A stretch of 64,000 nucleotides of DNA from Daphnia pulex (taxonomy: Eukaryota; Arthropoda; Branchiopoda; Diplostraca; Daphniidae), in assembly GCF_021134715.1 (NCBI RefSeq), contig NC_060017.1, forward strand, positions 3,348,001 to 3,412,000, written 5' to 3'. Shown here piece after piece: positions 24,095-34,312 of this stretch. Each line of letters starts with the position of its first letter. The stretch's first letter is position 1. Under the pieces are notes generated by a model. The model made no database searches. It saw only the letters and a program-made list of their open reading frames with translations, and was not told where the DNA came from. A program made the position numbers and the translations under genes.

Positions 24095-26000
24095 ATTTTG
24101 TAAATGCATGTCGAAGTTTGAGCCTTTTTCCACGTGATCGCTGTCGTGTGATGAAGATGCGTCTCTGAGAGGATCTCTACTATACTGCAAGACAAAAATG
24201 TGATGAAACCAGGAAATCTGAAATGGTAATAATGTACTTTTAAGTTAAATCAAGTAGGGTAGCATTTTTTTCTTGATGTTGAAAACAAGTGACATCTTTT
24301 TTGTGCTTCCAAATAAGAAAGCTTTTGTGAAAAGTTTGTTGTCAGTTTCTAATCGATCAGTACAGAAATTCCCCTACAACTTGAAAAACTTAAGAAAATT
24401 TTCACAAAGTGATCTTTGGTAGTCTTCATGATTTCTTTAGTAATCTAAATTTTCAGTATATCATTGCCTTAACTACAACATGTTATACAACCACTTATGA
24501 TACAGTTGCAAGCTAAAGTGAGCAAAATTCAAAAAAGTGTATTCTTGTAGTTTCGAGAGACTGTTTAGTTTAACTTTATGCTTTTCATTATATTACATAC
24601 GACGAGACATTTCCTTCCCAATATTAATTTAACATTTTTTCAATTGTTTTAACGGCTTCTGAGTTGAGCTGCAGCCAGTTGGCGGAAGTTGTGAAGAATT
24701 TAGCTGTTGCAATCAGTTTATGACTGAGGCATCCCATGCAGAAACCAGAAATGATAAGGTAACTACGTTCATTTATTTCTTTTAAAGAAATATTTAGATT
24801 AAGTAATGGGAGACTAGAGAATAGATTTCTTTGCTTCAGTATTGTAACTTTCAGTGAAGTCTGTGGTCGTGTGGTTTTACACGAGTTCATTGTCGTCCTT
24901 TACATTTTTTTTTTTTTTCAAATAGGAAGTTTAAATCAAATTTTAACAAGGTGATCTTTGGTCATCTTCATCTTTTTTCTCTAGTAATCTAAACTTGAAG
25001 CATATCATTGCCTTAACTAAAACACATCGCATCCATTTATGATACATTTGCAAGTTAAAGTCAAATATCAATATATCAATATTTGCAAATATTTTATTAT
25101 TTTTCGTGTTTTGTTTTGCAATTTTTTATTTATTTTTTTTTACAGTTGAGATACATTTTTACTAATCTACTTTTATTTTGTGACAAGCATGGCGGAGATC
25201 TTGCCTTTCTCAACGTGCGGTGCCGTGTCAACAAGATGTCTCTTTGATGAGGTCTCTACTATGTTGGAGAACAAAAATGTGAAGAAAACAGGAAATCTGA
25301 AATGGTAACGATTTACTTATAAGATAGATCAAGTGGGTTAGCATTTTGCTTAAACTTTTGTCTACGTATGTGTGTTATCTATGCGTGTTCTTGGTTTAGA
25401 ATTTACTTAAGTTACACTTTTGACTTAGATGAAATTTGACTACTTCCTGCTTCATAAGACAGCTTTTATGAAAAGAACATAAGCTTGTGAAGAGTTGTAA
25501 ATTTGTTTTGATCAAACAGAACTGAAATTCCCTTCATTCTTAAAAACTTGAAATGAAATCTTCATATTTAGTCATGTTCTTGATTTATTTTTCACTTGTT
25601 CAATGTAAATTTGAAGAAAATCTTTTCCTTAATTACTCAGCGTTTGAAACATTTATTTTACGATTGTAAGCTAAAGATAAACATCACTTGCATTTTTTGT
25701 TTTCCTTCGTAAATTTTATTTTCTGGTATCTTTTTTTTTCACATAAAAAAAACTAATGTTATTGGTTCACTTACGTTCTTTTGCTTTGTAGGTTTCCATG
25801 GTCAGTTTGATGTTTGAGCTGTTTATGGTGTTGCTGTTTGGTGTGAAGTGGGTTTACAGTCATTTTCCACCCGAGAGATGCGCTGAAATGGAGCTTCGTC
25901 AGACTTGCAGTTCAACATCATACTCAATGTGTTATTTCCCTATGTTTGTGTCCGTGAGTGTTGAGGCTGTTGGGCTAAACAGTTAACCTCTTTTTTTTTG
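24095..26000 (+). repeat. diverged tandem duplication, about 1.08 kb units (left arm)
   Basis: A block at about 24095-25050 is related to one at about 25180-26000. Shared landmarks are TCTCTACTAT, then AAAAATGTGA, then CAGGAAATCTGAAATG followed by GTAA (at about 24170-24230 and 25255-25310), then similar ATCAAGT-GGTTAGCAT and CTTTGGTAGTC-like segments. Both units keep a donor-like GTAA at the same place, so the unit may have carried an exon. It is repeated in mirror form in the right arm at about 27549-29454. Confidence 0.7.
25798..25986 (+). other. 62-codon open frame, left arm
   Basis: An ATG frame follows a good acceptor-like TTTGTAG. Its product would begin with a hydrophobic, signal-like stretch (MVSLMFELFMVLLFGVKWVY) and carry several cysteines in the remainder. 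Length and absence of any recognised relative make it uncertain; it could also be the last exon of a non-coding transcript. An identical copy lies at 27564-27752 on the minus strand. Confidence 0.25.
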
Positions 26001-26027
26001 TGTTGGTGAGTGTTACGGAAGCTGCAT

Positions 26028-26720
26028 CATTGTTTTGTTGAATTGTCATTGTGTCTGCAGTTTACCGTTTATATGTTAGGAAGAGAAAAAACAGAATCTT
26101 GGGGAATTTATATCAAACAAATAATAAACAAGGTTTCGGGATTGGGAAAGGAATGTGGAGGTTGTCAGGTGGGAGGGTGATGACTTGAATTTTCATATCT
26201 CAATATATAATGAGGTATGTTAATATGTACTGACGCGATACATGTGGATAAAAACTTAATAAGTCCATAACAACTCCTATAATGTTACAACATATTATAT
26301 AATTTACCTAAAAACATACAACATCTTAATCCTTTAACCTAATTAATCTATAATCCCATAACCCATGGTCCTACAACACAATATTTAATTAACCCATTTC
26401 CCTACAACATCCATATTCCTTCTACCTATTAACTAATAACCCTGTAAACGGAACTGTTGTATGTTTTAAATTAAATGTGTTGTAACATTATAAGAATTGT
26501 TGTTGATCTATAATATCTTTATCCAAATTTATCACATTAGTACATTTTAACAAACATCATTATAATTTGAAATATGAAAATACATGTTATCACCTACCAG
26601 CCACCACATTACTTTCCTAATTCCGCAACCTTGTATATTATTTATTTGATAAAAATTCCATAATATGCTGTTTTTTCCCTTCCTAACCTTATGTCAATTC
26701 AACAAAACAAATATATTTAA
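26028..26720. repeat. foldback element, left of centre
   Basis: About 26028-26340 and 26460-26720 are imperfect inverted repeats of each other. The left one includes GTTAGGAAGAG, AAACAGAAT and ATCAAACAAAT. The right one has the complements. A short unrelated spacer lies between them (about 26340-26460). This looks like a foldback or MITE-like element with long inverted repeats. Confidence 0.65.
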
Positions 26721-26825
26721 TTAATAAATTATTTATTAACAGTTTCAAATTTTTTTTTTAATTTAATTTTTATTATTGATTTGTTAAATTGTCATAACCA
26801 TATACAAATTTATTTATAACAATGT

Positions 26826-27520
26826 TTTGATGAATTGAAATTGTACCTGTTATTTATCGGTTATAGGTTAGGAAGAGGAAAAACAGAATACTATGGAATT
26901 TTATCAAACAAATATACAAGGTTGCGGAATTAGGAAAGAAATGCGAAGGTTGATAGGTGATAACATGTATTTTCATATTTCAAAATATAATGATGTTTGT
27001 TAAAATGTACTAATGTGATAAATTTGGATAAAGATATTATAGATCAACAACAATTCTTATAATGTTACAACACATTTAATTTAAAACATACAACAGTTCC
27101 GTTTACAGGGTTATTAGTTAATAGGTAGAAGGAATATGGATGTTGTAGGGAAATGGGTTAATTAAATATTGTGTTGTAGGACCATGGGTTATGGGTTTAT
27201 AGATTAATTAGGTTAAAGGATTAAGATGTTGTATGTTTTTAGGTAAATTATATAATATGTTGTAACATTATAGGAGTTGTTATGGACTTATTAAGTTTTT
27301 ATCCACATGTATCGCGTCAGTACATATTAACATACCTCATTATATATTGAGATATGAAAATTCAAGTCATCACCCTCCCACCTGACAACCTCCACATTCC
27401 TTTCCCAATCCCGAAACCTTGTTTATTATTTGTTTGATATAAATTCCCCAAGATTCTGTTTTTTCTCTTCCTAACATATAAACGGTAAACTGCAGACACA
27501 ATGACAATTCAACAAAACAA
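26826..27520. repeat. foldback element, right of centre
   Basis: This is the mirrored counterpart of the element at 26028-26720, with inverted repeats at about 26826-27090 and 27205-27520. Its inner half (26860-26960) has drifted from the equivalent left-hand sequence much more than the outer arms have. Confidence 0.65.
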
Positions 27521-27563
27521 TGATGCAGCTTCCGTAACACTCACCAACACAAAAAAAAAGAGG

Positions 27564-27752
27564 TTAACTGTTTAGCCCAACAGCCTCAACACTCACGGAC
27601 ACAAACATAGGGAAATAACACATTGAGTATGATGTTGAACTGCAAGTCTGACGAAGCTCCATTTCAGCGCATCTCTCGGGTGGAAAATGACTGTAAACCC
27701 ACTTCACACCAAACAGCAACACCATAAACAGCTCAAACATCAAACTGACCAT
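27564..27752 (-). other. 62-codon open frame, right-arm mirror copy
   Basis: The translation is identical to that of the frame at 25798-25986, as expected from the palindrome. Identity alone is therefore not evidence for selection. Confidence 0.25.
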
Positions 27753-30262
27753 GGAAACCTACAAAGCAAAAGAACGTAAGTGAACCAATAACATTAGTTT
27801 TTTTTATGTGAAAAAAAAGATACCAGAAAATAAAATTTACGAAGGAAAACAAAAAATGCAAGTGATGTTTATCTTTAGCTTACAATCGTAAAATAAATGT
27901 TTCAAACGCTTAGTAATTAAGGAAAAGATTTTCTTCAAATTTACATTGAACAAGTGAAAAATAAATCAAGAACATGACTAAATATGAAGATTTCATTTCA
28001 AGTTTTTAAGAATGAAGGGAATTTCAGTTCTGTTTGATCAAAACAAATTTACAACTCTTCACAAGCTTATGTTCTTTTCATAAAAGCTGTCTTATGAAGC
28101 AGGAAGTAGTCAAATTTCATCTAAGTCAAAAGTGTAACTTAAGTAAATTCTAAACCAAGAACACGCATAGATAACACACATACGTAGACAAAAGTTTAAG
28201 CAAAATGCTAACCCACTTGATCTATCTTATAAGTAAATCGTTACCATTTCAGATTTCCTGTTTTCTTCACATTTTTGTTCTCCAACATAGTAGAGACCTC
28301 ATCAAAGAGACATCTTGTTGACACGGCACCGCACGTTGAGAAAGGCAAGATCTCCGCCATGCTTGTCACAAAATAAAAGTAGATTAGTAAAAATGTATCT
28401 CAACTGTAAAAAAAAATAAATAAAAAATTGCAAAACAAAACACGAAAAATAATAAAATATTTGCAAATATTGATATATTGATATTTGACTTTAACTTGCA
28501 AATGTATCATAAATGGATGCGATGTGTTTTAGTTAAGGCAATGATATGCTTCAAGTTTAGATTACTAGAGAAAAAAGATGAAGATGACCAAAGATCACCT
28601 TGTTAAAATTTGATTTAAACTTCCTATTTGAAAAAAAAAAAAAATGTAAAGGACGACAATGAACTCGTGTAAAACCACACGACCACAGACTTCACTGAAA
28701 GTTACAATACTGAAGCAAAGAAATCTATTCTCTAGTCTCCCATTACTTAATCTAAATATTTCTTTAAAAGAAATAAATGAACGTAGTTACCTTATCATTT
28801 CTGGTTTCTGCATGGGATGCCTCAGTCATAAACTGATTGCAACAGCTAAATTCTTCACAACTTCCGCCAACTGGCTGCAGCTCAACTCAGAAGCCGTTAA
28901 AACAATTGAAAAAATGTTAAATTAATATTGGGAAGGAAATGTCTCGTCGTATGTAATATAATGAAAAGCATAAAGTTAAACTAAACAGTCTCTCGAAACT
29001 ACAAGAATACACTTTTTTGAATTTTGCTCACTTTAGCTTGCAACTGTATCATAAGTGGTTGTATAACATGTTGTAGTTAAGGCAATGATATACTGAAAAT
29101 TTAGATTACTAAAGAAATCATGAAGACTACCAAAGATCACTTTGTGAAAATTTTCTTAAGTTTTTCAAGTTGTAGGGGAATTTCTGTACTGATCGATTAG
29201 AAACTGACAACAAACTTTTCACAAAAGCTTTCTTATTTGGAAGCACAAAAAAGATGTCACTTGTTTTCAACATCAAGAAAAAAATGCTACCCTACTTGAT
29301 TTAACTTAAAAGTACATTATTACCATTTCAGATTTCCTGGTTTCATCACATTTTTGTCTTGCAGTATAGTAGAAATCCTCTCAGAGACGCATCTTCATCA
29401 CACGACAGCGATCACGTGGAAAAAGGCTCAAACTTCGACATGCATTTACAAAATAAATTTAAGTAGATTGGAAAATGAACTTTTCGAAAAGTCAAAACTC
29501 ACACAATGCACTTACTTGCTGTAGAATTGGCTGAATTGTTCACTTTCGATTCAGCTTGGTCGAATGGCGGGGAAACATTTTTTTTTTAATGTAAAAGCGA
29601 AGAACACCGTCATTAAGCAGCAACACATTCCCGTACACTGTCTCAACAGCAAATGGCGGCTTCGTCACTCACGAACACACACTCCACCATCTGGTGGACA
29701 CAATTTTACACACCTAGACAAGCGACATATTCCAGAAAATTTGCATAAAATTAGCAAGCAAGATGACAGGAGTAAAGACTGTAAACTTGAATCACAAAAT
29801 TCCCTCAAAATTATTTTGAAATTAGAAATTCTACAGAAAAATATAAAGTAAACAAGTTTTTCAATTAATAAAAAAAAATAAAAAGGATTAAAATCAAATA
29901 ATGTAAAACCACACGTCCACAGACTTCACTGAAAGTTACAATACTGAAGCAAAGGGATCTATTCTCTGGTCTTCCATTATGGATGAACTAAACAGTCCCT
30001 TGAAACTACAAGGATACTCTATTTTGGAATTTTTTCTCGTCACAATTCTAATATCATTCTCACTAACTTTACAATAGAACCTACACTTGGCAAGACTTCC
30101 CAACTAACAATAGTAAGTCTAGTTCAACCCCATGGAAATTGAGTCGTAAAACCACATGTCCTTTGAAGATGCAACAGTCGATTCTACAACAAAATAGGAT
30201 CTAGATCTACTCTGTCAACAATTAATTAAATTTGAATGGAAATCATTTGACATAACACTTAC

Positions 30263-30561
30263 TTTTGCTGTCAAGTGTTTCTTCACTGGTTGATACATTA
30301 ACATACAACCGGTACAAGTAGCAAGCAACATCAGTTTCAGGCCATGTGATAACTGATAAGGTGATTTGACAGATAGGAAATTACAGGCTAGATTTCCTGT
30401 AAATAAACATGTAAACATTTTACATTCAGCAACCATACAGTCTCGTAACGAAACAAAATCTTTTTGACTTAACTTTCATAATGGAAAATGCCGCAGTATC
30501 AGTACATTTCAATACCTATCACCATTCTCGGTAACGATCTCGTAGAATGGCCGGCAACCAT
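30263..30561 (-). CDS. small one-pass membrane peptide candidate, right copy (partial)
   Basis: This is the mirror of the gene at 22985-23283: exon 1 is 30516-30561 and exon 2 is 30263-30396, with the same splice signals. Exon 2 translates identically. The only exon 1 difference seen is a synonymous GGT to GGC change at the fourth codon. The two copies converge on the palindrome centre. Keeping the protein unchanged fits either very recent duplication, gene conversion or selection. Function is unknown, and the 3' exon is as uncertain as in the left copy. Confidence 0.45.
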
Positions 30562-30656
30562 CTTGAAAGTTACGCGCATAGCGCAGCGTTGCCAATTTCA
30601 GTTTTGCAATTAAAAATGTCCGCATCTGGCATCTCTGCAATCGCAAAGAGCCAATC

Positions 30657-33600
30657 AGCCAAAACGGCAAAAATCAGACGTGAACTGATTAAAACATGTT
30701 CAGCTTAAGTTTTACGACTCTCTAGATTAAAATTTACGTTTTGCTGAAATTTTTCAAAAAACCATCCCTTTCTATTTTTTAGCATTTTTTAGCATTGTTC
30801 ATAGGAGCCCTATCAGACTATCACTAACTCATTAGCAGCGCGGCTTACTTAGTTTAAATTTTGAGTGACACCTAGCGAGCCCTTTATTAATTCCCTGGAA
30901 CGATTTATTTTCAGCCAGAAAATTATTTCACCTGGAAAAACCAAAAATTCCGTCTAGGTTTCGTACGGGACTGGGCGTGAATTATGCTTTCCCTATTCCC
31001 GTCGAAATATACTATGTTGTATAACTTGCGCGTCAGAAGTAATATTGACTCCTTTTTTGGCTTTTTCCATGAAAAAACCGAGTGCTGGTACGAAAATGAC
31101 ACAACAGCTGCGCGTGTTTGAATCCATAGTTTTTTTTTATCACGTTATTCAACAGGCGGGAAGTAGCACTTGCCCATATAAACCAGCCAATTAAACACAA
31201 GCTATCGAGGACAATGCATTTTAAACTAGTTATGGAAACCAAGAACATTTGCTATTTAAAAAAGGAGGATAACGCGGACATTGTCGCAGTTCTCCAACCA
31301 CTGAGTGGTGAAATGGCCAATAACTTAAAGCGAAATTATTCGGAAAAAAAATACGGTGACTTTGTTTTCAATGGAGTCCGAATATTCGCGATTGCGCACT
31401 TCTTTCTAGAATTTTTCTCAGAAAAATCGTGAATGATTAAAACTAATTGCCGAGCCAGACGAGGGGGAGGAGGCCGATATCTCTAGCACGGTACGCGCAT
31501 CATTACCAGACTGTGTCTACTTGTAAGAGTGAAGGTGTAGTAAAGTATATTTGATTAGTCTCATCCACAGTTCTCACGGTTTGCATGATAGTGTACATTT
31601 GTATCAACCACGGGCTTCGTTTCAACGGCTCGAAATACCTGGCACGCCGTATAATCGCCAAATATACAGGTACGCTACTACGACGTATGATGGCGAGGCC
31701 GGGCGAGGCTCACAGCTCGGTTACCTACACTCGGAAAAATGTGCGTAGCGTGACTAAATTATATCAATCAAGAGAAATAGCGAAGGGAAAGGTAAAAACG
31801 AACGCCACATATACATCGACCGGAGCACCCCTATTGCGGTGTGCAATTACACAGTGTGCAGCAACGCTGGAGTCAAATAACCACTTCAGAATCGCTCATG
31901 CTCGTAAATCGACTTAAATTATTATTATGTAGGTCAAACGACAGGACACACAGAAAGAGAGAGAGAGAAAATCATCGCAGAATGAGCGAAATGCAAGGAA
32001 AGAGAAACGCGCATTTTCTTCGAAAATAAATAAAATGCCAGCCCGATAATTCCAGCAATTTTGGGTTTTTATTTTTCCTTCGTCTTTCGTTGGGTTAACT
32101 ACGGAAACGTTTACACCGCAACGACCGCAGCAGTCCCCTAGCCATTGACCACACTCACTGCATAATGACTTACCAAGTAAACAATGCATTTCTTTCCAAT
32201 CACCTTTTATTGGCGGGACAATTTCAGCTGCATCCGGATTTTCTATCCGCTTTGTAACGAGCAAAGTCGTCCAAGGAGAGGAAATGCTGCGTGTAGAAAA
32301 CTGGTTGTTGGGTAATTTTTCGCCCCTTTTTGGTCATCGTCGTGACTACCGTGCGCCTCGTGTACTTGAGTCGTTTTTGTTTTTACGACGTTTAGACCAA
32401 AAGTCCAGCTCGCCGGGGTGGCAAAAGATACGGCTTCCACCCCGGAATGGAAGGAGAGCTTTGTTACGCAATTGCAATTAAATTTTTCTTCTTTCATGTC
32501 CCATTTTTTTTTAACGATTGTACTTCGATTTTGCCAGTTTTTCGCTGCTTGTCTGAAATGACCGTCCAGCACTCTTAAATTTCATTACCGGAGACTTTGA
32601 AACAAAAAAAAACAAAGAAAATACAAAGAACGAAAACAACCGTTTCGTCAAATTTATGGCGAGGGGTGTGGCAGGCCATCTTAAGGATAGTTCCGAGGAA
32701 CTCTTATGTCTTATGGTATACATAATATTCTCGCACGCCACACACTCTTAATGGATTTCACACACAACAGACAACTACAAATTTTGGAGTCGACCAAAAA
32801 TTCCTGACGCCTTCACCGATGATGCAATGTGAGAGAATTCCCTCAGAGGTAAAAAAAAAAGTAGTTTTGCTCGTTTCAACTGTACCACCTCTCGTCCATG
32901 GGGGGTTCACGTTTTTGTGTGTGTTCTTTTCTGGCTCCGCTGAGTATCATAACACGGTGTCTTATTATGGCATGAGCATCAAAACAGAAGAAGTAAAACC
33001 AAAAATAAAATTGACGTTAGAATTTTTAAGAAGCAAAGTTCTGTTTCCATCTGTTGCCGAGTTGTTATTTTGTTTCTATCCATTTCGGAGAGCTGCCGTA
33101 CGTGCCGGCGTACGCCACATGCTCGATAGCCAATTTAACAACGGGCGAAGGTATGTACAGTTGGACCGATTGTCCTTCACACAACCCGATAAGTCTTTCA
33201 TTGATGTGTGTGGTATGGCAGGCATTCAATGGCGATGTAATTTTTCTACTTTTTCTTTTCTATCTGTCTGTTCGCCTGTCTGTGATGTGGTTTATAGGTT
33301 TTTGGTCGACTAAGAAGTCTGAATAAAAACATGACACGACTGTTACACACAATCTCCCCAACCCAAGAACCGTTTTTCGAAGCCGAGACATTTCGAGCTT
33401 CCACAAAATTCGGGGGGAATGATATGTGACCGCGCCGCTGTTTTTCCCAGTTGGTCGGCATGAGTTTGCGGACGAAGGAGGAGGAGTAGCTTTGCAAGGA
33501 GTTTTAGGTAAGCAATAGCTGCACGCGTGTACATATTGTATCGTATCGTACGTGTGGTCCGAGAGAAAACGGATTCTAATGACGCAAAAGAAAAAAGAAA

Positions 33601-34312
33601 AAAAAAAAGGAGAAAAACACGATCCGGTTCCTTGTTTTTTCCCCCTGCTATAATCCCACGAAATACTTGTAAAGATCATGGAAGAAAAGGAGACTTTACT
33701 CTTGGCATTTGGTGTTGGCAAGTTCTTTTGGTTCTCTCACGGAAAATAGGGAAGTAAAATACACATATATTTTTGTTTTGACGGAGGCCATCGAGGATTC
33801 CATATGGTCCAAAAATCAGAAGAGGCAAACGAGAACAGAATTATCGAAAAAATGGTCAAAGAGATGAGAGCACTTTCGCAAGGTGACGACTAGATGGTGA
33901 GTAGAAAGGCATCTTATCGCTATGTTATGGTTTTCAAGCAAAACTTTTCGCGTCAAATCGAGCCTATTTGGAGCGAAAGAGATAAGTAGTCGACTAAATA
34001 AACTATTGCTGACAATACACGTTCTAATATTTTCTAAGACACTAAGAGTGAGGAATGAAAAATAAACATCAAAAAGCTTGAGTTTTCAAAGAGATTCAAG
34101 AGTAGAAAAAAGAGATTTTACGACTCGGAATATTTGGATTTTAGCAAGCGATATGGCCAGTTGAATTTAACGAAGAAGAAGATGAAGAAGAGACAGTGCG
34201 ATGGCTGGCTGTCTTGTCCAAGAACCGGCGGGCGCCTTACACAGCTCGGATTGACTGATAATTGGATGGTTGGATCAATGACATTATTTTCAACCGTTTT
34301 TTTTGTTTTGCT
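30657..34312. other. intergenic, no gene supported
   Basis: Short frames exist, for example 31214-31432 (+, MHFKLVMETKNICYLKKEDN...) and 32819-33313 (+, 164 codons), but neither has splice support or a recognisable domain. A 29-codon charged ATG frame lies at 33804-33893 (+). The 3' UTR of flotillin-1 should occupy part of the right end, on the minus strand. No RNA gene is seen. Confidence 0.4.

Larger units (their letters stand above)
22890..26590 (+). repeat. left palindrome arm
   Basis: About 3.7 kb that is almost identical to the reverse complement of the right arm. It contains, outer to inner: an inverted CCAAT motif and a small candidate gene, two diverged copies of a roughly 1.08 kb unit, a 62-codon frame at 25798-25986, and a foldback element. 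Confidence 0.9.
22890..30656. repeat. 7.8 kb near-perfect palindrome (inverted duplication)
   Basis: Sequence read inward from 22890 matches the reverse complement read inward from 30656, centred near 26773. Matching is almost base for base from the outer ends to roughly 26590 and 26960. Differences I could see are few: T/C at 22996 versus 30550, a 2-bp indel near 23370, C/T at 24175 versus 29374, and single substitutions near 23630, 25640 and 26357. Every open frame in the left arm reappears mirrored in the right. The outer break is sharp: outside 22890 and 30656 the two flanks share only a few bases. The central roughly 350 bp is still inverted but clearly diverged. Confidence 0.95.
26960..30656 (-). 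repeat. right palindrome arm
   Basis: The mirror copy of the left arm with the same content in opposite orientation. It ends 95 bp beyond the ATG of the mirrored candidate gene. Confidence 0.9.

Noticed and set aside
32819..33313. 164-codon plus-strand frame
   Set aside because: Overlapping frames on both strands are equally open and no motif is recognised. Kept only as a note in the intergenic entry.
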